Part shown: positions 19,036 to 26,928 of the stretch, piece by piece
Layout: every line of letters starts with the position of its first letter
Numbering within the stretch: position 1 is the first letter of the stretch
NCBI RefSeq assembly: GCF_020179475.1
Contig: NZ_JAILXZ010000003.1
Coordinates: 372,001-436,000, forward strand
Direction of reading: 5' to 3'
Origin: Novosphingobium huizhouense
GTDB taxonomy: Bacteria; Pseudomonadota; Alphaproteobacteria; Sphingomonadales; Sphingomonadaceae
DNA: 64,000 bases
Made by a program: the position numbers and the translations under genes
The notes under the pieces: generated by a model
What the model was told of the DNA's origin: nothing
What the model saw: only the letters and a program-made list of their open reading frames with translations
The model's database searches: none

Positions 19036-19560
19036 ATGGCAGCCAAGGCTCTTGCCTTCGATGTTGGGGATTACGTCGTCTATCCGAAGCATGGTGTCGG
19101 CCGGGTGGTCGAACTGCAGCAAGAAGAGATCGCGGGCATGAAGCTGGAGCTCTACGTGCTCCGCTTCGAAAAGGAGCGCATGACCCTGCGCGTTCCGGTG
19201 AACAAGGTCGAAGCCATCGGCATGCGCAAGCTGTCTTCGGACAAGACCCTGCGCGAGGCGCTCGATACGCTCAAGGGCAAGCCCAAGGTCAAGCGCACGA
19301 TGTGGTCGCGCCGCGCCCAGGAGTACGAAGCCAAGATCAATTCGGGCGACCTCGTGTCGATTGCCGAAGTGACCCGCGACCTGTTCCGCGCCGATGACCA
19401 GCCGGAGCAATCCTATTCCGAACGCCAGATCTTCGAAGCGGCGTCCTCGCGCCTTGCGCGCGAACTGGCGGCGATGGAAAAGACCGACGAACCGGCGGCG
19501 CTCAAGAAGATCCTCGCGATCCTCAACGAGCATGCTCCGAAGTATTACGAAGCGGTCTGA
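19036..19560 (+). CDS. carD: CarD family transcriptional regulator
   Basis: 174 residues. The N-terminal RNA-polymerase-interacting Tudor-like domain (FDVGDYVVYPKHGVGRVVEL...LRFEKERMTLRVPV, residues ~7-60) binds the RNAP beta subunit, and the helical C-terminal part (MWSRRAQEYEAKINSGDL onward) contacts DNA near the promoter bubble and stabilises open complexes, as shown in mycobacteria and Caulobacter. It is often essential and acts on rRNA and housekeeping promoters. GAAAGGATAAGC precedes the ATG. It is followed by a strong terminator, so it is probably a single-gene unit with a long structured leader. Confidence 0.94.
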   Translation: MAAKALAFDVGDYVVYPKHGVGRVVELQQEEIAGMKLELYVLRFEKERMTLRVPVNKVEAIGMRKLSSDKTLREALDTLKGKPKVKRTMWSRRAQEYEAKINSGDLVSIAEVTRDLFRADDQPEQSYSERQIFEAASSRLARELAAMEKTDEPAALKKILAILNEHAPKYYEAV

Positions 19561-19583
19561 GCCGCCTCGCCTGCGACGCAAGG

Positions 19584-19618
19584 GGGCCGCCGGTTCGTAA
19601 CCGGCGGCCCTTTTCGTT
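19584..19618 (+). terminator. Rho-independent terminator of carD
   Basis: A 12 bp perfect stem GGGCCGCCGGTT / AACCGGCGGCCC with a 3 nt loop (19584-19610) is followed by TTTTCGTT. It begins 24 bp after the carD stop. Confidence 0.9.
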
Positions 19619-19708
19619 TCCACCGACGGCAGAAGCTGAACGCCGAACGACATGGCGCAAATGCCGGTGGTGCGTTACACCGGCAACACACCAGAGGGAG
19701 ATTTCGCC

Positions 19709-20452
19709 ATGTTCAGGACCTTCGCCAGGACACTCGTCGGCGTCGCCGTCGTCGGCTTCGCCGCCGCACTCTCGGGCTGCGATGCGGCCAGCGTCACGAT
19801 CGACGGCGCGCGCGGCGTGCCGCTCTCCGAACTGGACCTGTCGGGCACGGCGCCCGAGGAAATCACGTTGCTCGGCCCCGACCAGGTCCAGATCACGCGA
19901 GGCGAACGGCTGGCCATCACCGTGGAGGGCGCCCCCCAGGTCAAGGACAAGCTGCGCTTCACGCTCAAGGATGGCAAACTCGGCATCGCGCGCGACAGCT
20001 GGAAGAGTGACGACCGCGAAGACAGCATCGCCACCGTCCGCGTCACCGTCCCGACTGCACGCGACCTGGTGCTCGCCGGATCGGGGAGGATCGCCATCGA
20101 CGGGATCGCAGCAGACACCGCCAAGCTCACCATCGCCGGTTCGGGAACGATCGATGCCAATGGCATTGACGCCAAGGAGCTCAAGGTCGACGTCGTCGGA
20201 TCGGGCAAGCTGCGCGGCGCCGGCTCTGCCGGCAATCTCGCCATGACCATCGCCGGCAGCGGCAGCGCCGATCTCGAGGGACTCGTCGCCCGGTCGGCCA
20301 AGATCGACGTGGCGGGTTCGGGCAATGCCCGCTTCGCGTCCGATGGCGAGGTCAAGGCGAACATCATGGGCTCGGGCGAGGTGCGCGTTAAGGGTCGTGC
20401 GACCTGCAAGGTTTCGGCAATGGGTTCCGGCCGCCTGGTCTGCGAGCCCTGA
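19709..20452 (+). CDS. DUF2807 (putative auto-transporter adhesin, GIN domain) lipoprotein
   Basis: 247 residues with a signal sequence ending in lipobox LSGC (Cys ~25), so a lipoprotein. The rest is a repetitive beta-helix-like domain: G-S-G tripeptides recur about every 20 residues (AGSGRIAIDG, AGSGTIDANG, VGSGKLRGAG, AGSGSADLEG, AGSGNARFAS, MGSGEVRVKG, MGSGRLVCEP), the pattern of the head-GIN/DUF2807 domain. Function unknown; a structural or surface role is guessed for the family. The start at 19709 follows GAGGGAG and gives a clean signal peptide. A second small lipoprotein gene follows after 78 bp. Confidence 0.82.
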   Translation: MFRTFARTLVGVAVVGFAAALSGCDAASVTIDGARGVPLSELDLSGTAPEEITLLGPDQVQITRGERLAITVEGAPQVKDKLRFTLKDGKLGIARDSWKSDDREDSIATVRVTVPTARDLVLAGSGRIAIDGIAADTAKLTIAGSGTIDANGIDAKELKVDVVGSGKLRGAGSAGNLAMTIAGSGSADLEGLVARSAKIDVAGSGNARFASDGEVKANIMGSGEVRVKGRATCKVSAMGSGRLVCEP

Positions 20453-20530
20453 CAGGTTCGCCATCGCGGTGGAGAGCGAGGGTTGCCAAGGTCGGGAATG
20501 CATGGAACGCTGACCCTTGGGGAGATTGCC

Positions 20531-20920
20531 ATGCGCCAACCGGGACGTGCCCGTCCGTCGCTCGCTGCCGCGTCGAAACTGGCGCCCTTGCTCTTGTCGG
20601 GCTTCCTGGCCACCGGCCTGTCTGGATGTGTCGCCAAGAGCGCCTTCGACCTTGCCACCGCACCGGTGCGGGCAGGCGCACGGGCGGTGGACACCACCGC
20701 CGACGTCTACGACAAGCTCACCGTCAGCCAGTCGGAGCGCGACGAGAAGCGGGGCCGCGAAATTCGCCGGCGCGAAGAGCAATACGGCCGGTTGTCGCGC
20801 GACTACGATCGCGCCCGCCGCGATTGCACGCGTGGTGATGCAGATGCATGCGACGCGGCGCGCCTGCTCTACGACCGGATGGACGCGATGCGCGCCAGCG
20901 TTCCCTACGAGGAGCGATAG
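20531..20920 (+). CDS. Small hypothetical lipoprotein
   Basis: 129 residues. A signal sequence (residues ~15-32) ends in lipobox LSGC. The mature part begins VAKSAFDLATAPVRAGARAVDT and is then strongly charged and probably helical (SERDEKRGREIRRREEQYGRLSRDYDRARRDC), with two cysteines spaced for a possible disulfide (RRDCTRGDADACDAA). I do not recognise a named family. The ATG at 20531 has GGGGAG 7 nt upstream. It ends 4 bp from the convergent Sua5-type gene. Confidence 0.75.
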   Translation: MRQPGRARPSLAAASKLAPLLLSGFLATGLSGCVAKSAFDLATAPVRAGARAVDTTADVYDKLTVSQSERDEKRGREIRRREEQYGRLSRDYDRARRDCTRGDADACDAARLLYDRMDAMRASVPYEER

Positions 20921-20923
20921 GGG

Positions 20924-21877
20924 CTAAGCCGCGGCCCGACGAAGCCGGTCGTTGATTGCCGTGCCGATGCCCGTCTGCGGTACCGGCGCGACCGCGATGC
21001 GGGCCTGGGGCGCTTCCGCCGCCGCGTGTAGGCAGGCGTAGAGCCGCGATGCCGCTTCGGCGAGATCGCCCCCGGACGACAGCGTGAGATCGCCGACGAT
21101 CGCTCCGAAACCGATATGGAATTCGTCGGGCGCTGCGTCCGTTGCTTCAAGCCTCACCGGCTTGCCTGGCGCGTAGTGGCTCTCGAGCTGTCCGGGAGCC
21201 TCGATCCCCCGGGCATCGCTGGTCAGCCTGCCTGCGCCTTCGCCGAGTACGCCGGCGATCGCTGCAAGAGTGATCGGCCCCGGTCGCAGCAGGGCCCATG
21301 TTCCGTCCGCCCTTAGGCCGACAATGGTCGATTCCAGCCCCTGTTGCGTAGCGCCGGCGTCGAGGATCAGGTCGACCCGGGCGCCCAGTGAACGCATCAC
21401 ATGCTCGGCCGTCGTCGGGCTGACGCCACCGCTACGATTGGCGGAGGGGGCTGCCAACGGGAGGCCGCAAGCCCGCAGCAGCGCCTGCATCGCGGGATGG
21501 GCCGGGCACCGCAGCGCCACTGTCGGAAGTCCCGCGCTGACCGCGGCCGCCAGCGGAGCTTCCGGGCGACGCGGCGCCACGATCGTCAGTGCGCCCGGCC
21601 AGAAGGCCGCCGCCAACGCATGCGCGCGATCGTCGAACCGCGCCAGACGCTCGGCAGCTTCGACGTCGGGCACATGGACGATCAGCGGGTTGAAGTCCGG
21701 TCGTCCCTTGGCGCGGTAGATCCCGGCGACGGCTTCGGCACTGTCGGCGCGCGCGGCAAGGCCGTAGACCGTTTCCGTCGGGACCGCGACCGTACCACCT
21801 TGCGCGATGATCGCGGCGGCGGCCGAGATGCCGCTTTGATCGGCTCGGACCCGAACGGGAGGCTTTGTCGCATCCAT
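20924..21877 (-). CDS. L-threonylcarbamoyladenylate synthase, Sua5 type
   Basis: 317 residues: YrdC domain (residues ~15-200) with the conserved GGTVAVPTETVYGLAA and KGRPDFNPLIVH motifs, followed by the C-terminal Sua5 domain (ESHYAPGKPVRL onward), so it is the longer Sua5 rather than the short TsaC form. It makes threonylcarbamoyl-AMP from Thr, bicarbonate and ATP for the t6A37 modification of tRNAs that read ANN codons. It is divergent from the acyl-CoA dehydrogenase at 21924. Confidence 0.94.
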   Translation of the reverse strand: MDATKPPVRVRADQSGISAAAAIIAQGGTVAVPTETVYGLAARADSAEAVAGIYRAKGRPDFNPLIVHVPDVEAAERLARFDDRAHALAAAFWPGALTIVAPRRPEAPLAAAVSAGLPTVALRCPAHPAMQALLRACGLPLAAPSANRSGGVSPTTAEHVMRSLGARVDLILDAGATQQGLESTIVGLRADGTWALLRPGPITLAAIAGVLGEGAGRLTSDARGIEAPGQLESHYAPGKPVRLEATDAAPDEFHIGFGAIVGDLTLSSGGDLAEAASRLYACLHAAAEAPQARIAVAPVPQTGIGTAINDRLRRAAA

Positions 21878-21923
21878 GGCTTGGCGCTATAGCGCGCCAG
21901 CAGCGCTGCCAAGGAAAACAAGC

Positions 21924-23642
21924 ATGGATTTCACCCCGCCCACCGCCGACCAGCTCCTCGCGATCAAGGTCTGTGCCGGGATCGACCAGCTCGCCGCTCA
22001 CGAACGCTACGGCGCGGCCAGCGCCGATACCGTCGAAGCCATCGTCGAAGGCATCGGCGCCTTTGCCGCCGGCGAATGGGCGCCGCTCAATCGAATCGGT
22101 GATACCGTCGGTGCTCGCTGGGCGGACGGCGCGGTGACGCTGCCCGAAGGCTATCGCGCGGCATACCGGGCCTTCGTCGAGCAGGGCTGGAACGCAATTG
22201 CCGGCCCAACCGAATTCGGTGGCCAGGGGCTCCCCTTCACCCTCGCGACATGCGTGCTCGAAACGCTCGGCGCCGCCAACATGGGCTTCACGCTGCTGCC
22301 GATGCTGACGGTCGGGGCGATCGAAGCCCTGCACCACCACGGCAACGAGGCCCAGCGGGCGCTCTACCTGCCCAAGCTGGTGTCGGGCGAATGGTCGGGC
22401 ACGATGAACCTGACCGAACCGCAGGCCGGTTCCGACGTGGGCGCGCTGCGCACGACCGCCACGCCGATTACCGAAGGCCCCCATGCGGGCAAGTACCGCA
22501 TCGCCGGCACCAAGATCTACATCACCTTCGGCGAACACGACGCTGCCGAGAACATCATCCACCTCGTGCTCGCGCGCACGCCTGGCGCGCCCGCAGGCTC
22601 GCGCGGCATCTCGCTGTTCATCGTGCCCAAGGTGCATGTCGAGACCGATGGTTCGCTGGGCCAGCCCAACGACGTCCGCTGCGTTTCGATCGAGCACAAG
22701 CTCGGCATCAATGTCTCGCCCACCTGCGTCATGTCCTATGGCGACAACGGGGAATGCATCGGCGAGATGGTGGGGCGAGAAAACGGCGGCCTTGCCGCGA
22801 TGTTCACGATGATGAACTCCGCGCGCATCAACGTCGGCAGCCAGGGCGTGCAGATCGCCGAGCGGGCGTTGCAGCAGGCCGCTGCCTATGCGCGCGATCG
22901 CGTGCAGTCCGCGCGGGCGAGCAGCGTCGACAAGACCCCGGTCCCGATCATCGAACACCCGGACGTGCGCCGCATGATCCTGCGCATGCGCGCCCTCACC
23001 GAAGGCGCGCGCGCGCTGCTTTATTACACCGCGGGCCAGGTGGACCGCGGCGCGCTTGGCGACGAGGCAGCCGGCAAGCGCGCCGAACTGCTGGTGCCCC
23101 TGCTCAAGGCGTGGGGCACCGATGTCGGCTGCGAGGTCGCCAGCCTCGGCATCCAGGTGCACGGCGGAATGGGCTTCGTTGAGGAGACCGGCGCGGCCCA
23201 GCATTACCGCGATGCACGCATCGCGCCGATCTACGAAGGCACCAACGGCATCCAGGCCGCGGACCTCGTCACGCGCAAGCTCGGCTTCGACAACGGCGGC
23301 GTGCTGCAGGCCCTGCTGGCCGACATCGCCGGCGAAATGGAAGACGTGCCCGAGGTCGCCGCGCTGGCGCGCGATGCCGCCGCGATCGGTCAATGGATGT
23401 CCACCAGCGCCTCGCTCGACGACAAGCTCGGCGGCTCCGTGCCGTTCCTGACGATGTGCGCGGTGGCGGTGGCGGGATGGCAGCTCGCCCGTCAGGCGCG
23501 CGCGAGCGCCGACCCGGCCAAGACAGCGGTGACCAAGTTCTTCAATCGCACCATCGCACCCGAGGCACGCGGCCTCGGCGCTGCCGCGATGGCGGGCGAG
23601 GAACTGCTCTACGAGCTGGACTCGGCGGCGCTGGTCGGCTGA
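21924..23642 (+). CDS. Acyl-CoA dehydrogenase, long (DmdC-like) form
   Basis: 572 residues, ~190 longer than ordinary acyl-CoA dehydrogenases because of an N-terminal extension and a C-terminal domain, as in the DmdC/AcdA-like group (3-methylmercaptopropionyl-CoA dehydrogenase and relatives). Family motifs: MNLTEPQAGSDVGALRT, YRIAGTKIYITFGEHD, and YEGTNGIQAADLVTRKL holding the expected catalytic Glu. The exact acyl substrate is unknown. The ATG at 21924 has AAGGAA upstream. Its stop overlaps the ATG of the ATPase gene (TGATG). It lacks the TTAATC-type operator seen before the other two acyl-CoA dehydrogenase genes. Confidence 0.9.
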   Translation: MDFTPPTADQLLAIKVCAGIDQLAAHERYGAASADTVEAIVEGIGAFAAGEWAPLNRIGDTVGARWADGAVTLPEGYRAAYRAFVEQGWNAIAGPTEFGGQGLPFTLATCVLETLGAANMGFTLLPMLTVGAIEALHHHGNEAQRALYLPKLVSGEWSGTMNLTEPQAGSDVGALRTTATPITEGPHAGKYRIAGTKIYITFGEHDAAENIIHLVLARTPGAPAGSRGISLFIVPKVHVETDGSLGQPNDVRCVSIEHKLGINVSPTCVMSYGDNGECIGEMVGRENGGLAAMFTMMNSARINVGSQGVQIAERALQQAAAYARDRVQSARASSVDKTPVPIIEHPDVRRMILRMRALTEGARALLYYTAGQVDRGALGDEAAGKRAELLVPLLKAWGTDVGCEVASLGIQVHGGMGFVEETGAAQHYRDARIAPIYEGTNGIQAADLVTRKLGFDNGGVLQALLADIAGEMEDVPEVAALARDAAAIGQWMSTSASLDDKLGGSVPFLTMCAVAVAGWQLARQARASADPAKTAVTKFFNRTIAPEARGLGAAAMAGEELLYELDSAALVG

Positions 23643-24463
23643 TGAACGAAGCGAACGCCCTGCTCGCGCGCATCGCCGACGCGCTCGAGCGGCTTGCGCC
23701 CGCGAACCCGGCAACGGCCGACTGGCTTGCCCACCCCGCCTATGTCTGGGACGGGGCCGCCGCGCGCGCGGTGGCATCGCTCGAAGCGCCCCCGCTCGAC
23801 CTGATGCGCGGGATCGACCGCCAGAAATCGGCGGTGGTCGAGAACGTACGCCGCCTTGCAGGGGGAAGCGCGGCGCACGACATGCTGCTGTGGGGGGCAC
23901 GCGGGATGGGCAAGTCGGCTTTGCTCCGCGCCGCGGTCGTGTCGGCGCAACAGGCGCTCCCGGGATCGCTGGCGCTCGTCCAGGCGGTCCCCGATCACGG
24001 CCTTTCTAGGTTGTTCGCTACGCTTGGTCCGATCCCGCGCCGGTTCCTCGTGTTCCTCGACGATCTCGGCTTCGATTCGGCCGATGCCGCGGATTCGCGC
24101 AAGCTGCGATCGTGGCTCGAAGGCGGCGTAGAGGCCCGGCCGGCGAACGTGCGCCTTGCGGTAACCTCCAACCGCCGCGCCATCGTCGAGCGGCAGGCAG
24201 GCGAGCAGGACGACCCGATCAACCCGCGCGACGCCGTCGACGACCGGCTGGCGCTGGCCGACCGTTTCGGCCTGAGCCTCGGCTTCCATACCTGTTCGCA
24301 GGACGATTATCTCGCGATCGTGGCAGGATACGCAGAACGGCATGGCCTAGCCTGGAGCGAGGGCGACGCGCTCGAATGGTCGAAGCGGCGCGGCGGCCGC
24401 TCGGGCCGGATCGCCTGGCACTATGTCACCGAACTTGCCGGTCGATCCGGCCGGTCCATCTGA
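23642..24463 (+). CDS. DUF815-type AAA ATPase
   Basis: 273-residue P-loop ATPase. Walker A is GARGMGKSALL (residues ~86-96), Walker B is RFLVFLDDLGFD, and a sensor-like strand reads NVRLAVTSNRR. The C-terminal part (DRFGLSLGFHTCSQDDYLAIV) matches the DUF815 family, whose members are often annotated as AAA+ superfamily proteins of unknown role. It is translationally coupled to the acyl-CoA dehydrogenase upstream by one base of overlap; whether this means functional coupling is unclear. Confidence 0.82.
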   Translation: MNEANALLARIADALERLAPANPATADWLAHPAYVWDGAAARAVASLEAPPLDLMRGIDRQKSAVVENVRRLAGGSAAHDMLLWGARGMGKSALLRAAVVSAQQALPGSLALVQAVPDHGLSRLFATLGPIPRRFLVFLDDLGFDSADAADSRKLRSWLEGGVEARPANVRLAVTSNRRAIVERQAGEQDDPINPRDAVDDRLALADRFGLSLGFHTCSQDDYLAIVAGYAERHGLAWSEGDALEWSKRRGGRSGRIAWHYVTELAGRSGRSI

Positions 24464-24509
24464 AGCGACGCGGTCGCGCAACCTTGCGGGGGCGCCATCG
24501 CCGGAGAGC

Positions 24510-24998
24510 ATGACAATGTACGATTTCAAACCCGTTGCGGGCCAATCCAGGCAGGACCTCTACGCCGAGCTGCTCGCCGCCGCCGGGGCGTTGACCGGGG
24601 GCGAGAGCGACGGCGTCGCCAACATGGCCAACGTGGCGGCCCTGCTCGCCGAATTCCTCCCCGACCTCAACTGGTCCGGCTTCTATAGGATGGTCGAAGG
24701 CGAACTCGTTCTCGGACCGTTCATCGGCAGGCCGGCCTGCATTCGCATCCCGCTTGGCAAGGGCGTTTGCGGAACGGCTGCGGCCACGGGCCAGACCCAG
24801 CTGGTCGAAGACGTCCACGCCTTCCCCGGGCACATAGCCTGCGACGCCGCCAGCCGGTCTGAACTCGTCGTCCCCATCGTCCGCGAAGGCGCGGTGATTG
24901 GCGTCATCGACCTCGACAGCCCGCTGCCGGCGCGATTCGACCAAGACGATGCACGCGGCATCGAGCAGCTTGCAGCGCTGCTGGCGGACCGCATCTGA
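24510..24998 (+). CDS. msrC: Free methionine-(R)-sulfoxide reductase (GAF-domain fRMsr)
   Basis: 162 residues forming one GAF domain. The three cysteines used by fRMsr are in place: PACIRIPLGKGVCGTA supplies two and FPGHIACDAASRSE the third; NWSGFYR and ELVVPI are also typical. It reduces free methionine-R-sulfoxide to methionine with thioredoxin, a defence against oxidative damage. The start is the ATG at 24510 or the one at 24516; both have GGAG upstream. Confidence 0.9.
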   Translation: MTMYDFKPVAGQSRQDLYAELLAAAGALTGGESDGVANMANVAALLAEFLPDLNWSGFYRMVEGELVLGPFIGRPACIRIPLGKGVCGTAAATGQTQLVEDVHAFPGHIACDAASRSELVVPIVREGAVIGVIDLDSPLPARFDQDDARGIEQLAALLADRI

Positions 24999-25123
24999 CG
25001 ATCCGACGTGGCGACCCGGCCGAGGCATGAAATAGGTACAACTCCGGCTGGCGTCACTGGCGCGAACCGGCGGTTTTCCGTAAGAGAACCGTTGGCGTCA
25101 GCCGGCAAACCGGGGCAAGAGTA

Positions 25124-25582
25124 GTGGCACGCGCAACGCGTTTGAAGCAGATCGGATTGGCCGTGGCCGCCGCCGCTGCCGGCTTGTCGTACCCGGTTTC
25201 GGCGACCGAACTCGGCGCGCTGTCCGCACCTGCCACGCCCCGGCAGGTCGAGGTCGCGCGACCGGATGAAGCCCGTCTGCAGCGCTGGATGGAACAGTGC
25301 GGCGCCACCGCGTCGCGCCGGGATTCTCGCGCAATTCGCGAGGACTGCTCCGCCTTTCCCGGCACAGCGCTGCATCCCTTTCCCCAGAGCTACCCCGTCC
25401 CACCCGGATACCGCGTCGCCGGCTACCAGCTGGTGACCGTGCCGACAGGCACGCGCGCCGGCCCTGCACCGTGCTGCGAGGTCGTGACGGTGTCGGAGAT
25501 CGTCATCGACGCGAGCGATCCGGTGCCGGAGGGTTATGTCGACGCCGGGCCGGCCCCGGCGGATGCCGTCGACCACGACTGA
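25124..25582 (+). CDS. Hypothetical secreted protein
   Basis: 152 residues from a GTG start. A short basic N-terminus and hydrophobic stretch (IGLAVAAAAAGLSYPVSA) give a probable signal peptide cleaved near residue 27. The remainder has few helices, many prolines, and cysteines at EQCG, REDCS and PCCEV. No known family was recognised. It is probably periplasmic. Codon use matches its neighbours, which supports its being a real gene. Confidence 0.6.
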   Translation: MARATRLKQIGLAVAAAAAGLSYPVSATELGALSAPATPRQVEVARPDEARLQRWMEQCGATASRRDSRAIREDCSAFPGTALHPFPQSYPVPPGYRVAGYQLVTVPTGTRAGPAPCCEVVTVSEIVIDASDPVPEGYVDAGPAPADAVDHD

Positions 25583-25615
25583 CCTCGCGCACGCATATTC
25601 CGCAGGCCCCAACGA

Positions 25616-25643
25616 AAAAGGGCTCCCACGCCGGGGAGCCCTT
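25616..25643 (-). terminator. Rho-independent terminator of acyl-CoA dehydrogenase
   Basis: Read on the minus strand, GGGCTCCCC-GGCGT-GGGAGCCC is followed by TTTTTCG, ~22 bp after the acyl-CoA dehydrogenase stop at 25665. It may also work weakly for the convergent plus-strand gene, which has only TTCC after the stem. Confidence 0.85.
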
Positions 25644-25664
25644 CCTACCTGATCCTGCATCGGG

Positions 25665-26819
25665 TCAGAGCTTGCGACCGATCAGCTCCTTCATGATTTC
25701 ATTGGTGCCGCCGAAAATGCGGGTGACGCGCGCGGCGCGCCAGCTGCGGGCGATCGCATATTCGTTCATGTAGCCGGCACCGCCGTGGAGCTGGAGACAC
25801 TTGTCCATGACCTCCCACTGCAATTCGGTGTGCCACAGCTTGGCCGCGGCGCCTTCCTCGGGGGTCAGTTCGCGCTTGAGGTGGCGCGACAGCGCCCAGT
25901 CGAGATGCGCCCAGCCGACCTGCAGCTTTGCCTTCAGGTCGGCGAGCGTGAAGCGGGTGTTCTGGAAGTCCAGGATCGGCTTGCCGAACGCCTTGCGGTC
26001 GCGGGTGAAGGCGACGGTATCGTCGAACGCCTTCTGCGCTGCCGCCTGTGCGCTTACCGCGATCGACAGGCGTTCCTGCGGCAGCTCGCTCATCAGGTAG
26101 ATGAAACCCTTGCCTTCTTCACCGAGGCAGTTGGTGATCGGCACGCGCACGTCGTTGAAGAACAGCTCGGAGGTATCGGCTTCGTCTTGGCCGATCTTGT
26201 CGAGGTTGCGCCCGCGTTCGAAGCCCTCGCGATCGGACTCGACGAGGACGATCGACACGCCCTTCCACTTGGGCTCGATCTCGGTGTCGGTCTTGCAGCA
26301 CACCAGGATGAGGTCGGCGTTCTGACCGTTGGTGATGTAGGTCTTCGATCCGTTGATGACGTAGTGGTTGCCATCCTTGCGGGCGGTCGTGCGCATGCCC
26401 TGCAGGTCGGAACCGGTGCCCGGCTCAGTCATGGCGATGGCGGTCACGACCTCCCCCGACACCATCTTCGGCAGCCACTTCTGCTTCTGCTCTTCCGATC
26501 CGTAGGACACCAGGTAGTTGGCGACGATGTCCGATTGCAGCGAAAAGCCAGTCGAGGCGCCTCCGTTGTACGCGCCCTCCTCGTCGATGATCGCGTTGTA
26601 GCCGAAGTCGAGGCCGAGTCCGCCGTAAGCTTCGGGCACCGTCGGGCACAGCAGCCCGAGCTCGCCGGCCTTGGGCCAGACTGACTTCGGAACGAGGCCG
26701 TCTTCGGCCCATTTGGCGGCATTGGGCGCGATTTCTGTTTCCATGAAGCGGCGCACGGTCTGGCGGAACGCTTCGTGGTCCTCGTTGTAGGCGGTACGCG
26801 GAATCAGGTCGAGCGACAT
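25665..26819 (-). CDS. Acyl-CoA dehydrogenase
   Basis: 384 residues. The family signatures are MTEPGTGSDLQGMRT and the C-terminal LHGGAGYMNEYAIARSWRAARVTRIFGGTNEIMKELIGR; NGQKTYITNGQ-type sequence is present as NGSKTYITNGQN. The normal length and strong conservation suggest a housekeeping beta-oxidation or branched-chain acyl-CoA enzyme. It is a stand-alone unit with a terminator just downstream and a 16 bp palindrome 69 bp upstream, the same kind of operator that precedes the acyl-CoA dehydrogenase at 8.5-9.7 kb. It separates parB from the previous cluster. Confidence 0.93.
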   Translation of the reverse strand: MSLDLIPRTAYNEDHEAFRQTVRRFMETEIAPNAAKWAEDGLVPKSVWPKAGELGLLCPTVPEAYGGLGLDFGYNAIIDEEGAYNGGASTGFSLQSDIVANYLVSYGSEEQKQKWLPKMVSGEVVTAIAMTEPGTGSDLQGMRTTARKDGNHYVINGSKTYITNGQNADLILVCCKTDTEIEPKWKGVSIVLVESDREGFERGRNLDKIGQDEADTSELFFNDVRVPITNCLGEEGKGFIYLMSELPQERLSIAVSAQAAAQKAFDDTVAFTRDRKAFGKPILDFQNTRFTLADLKAKLQVGWAHLDWALSRHLKRELTPEEGAAAKLWHTELQWEVMDKCLQLHGGAGYMNEYAIARSWRAARVTRIFGGTNEIMKELIGRKL

Positions 26820-26887
26820 GGACGGGCTCTCCGGTTATCTGGTCTGATAGCCGGATTACGCCGCAGCCGGAGCCCGGTCAACGCAAT

Positions 26888-26903
26888 TTAATCACGCGAT
26901 TAA
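26888..26903. promoter_or_regulatory. Palindromic operator upstream of acyl-CoA dehydrogenase
   Basis: TTAATC-ACGC-GATTAA is a perfect 6 bp inverted repeat with a 4 bp centre, 69 bp before the start at 26819 and 26 bp after the convergently facing end of parB. It matches 9778-9793 in 11 of 12 arm positions. It would suit a TetR-type repressor that senses acyl-CoA. Confidence 0.6.
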
Positions 26904-26928
26904 GTGCCTTTTCGGGAAGCAGGCCCGG

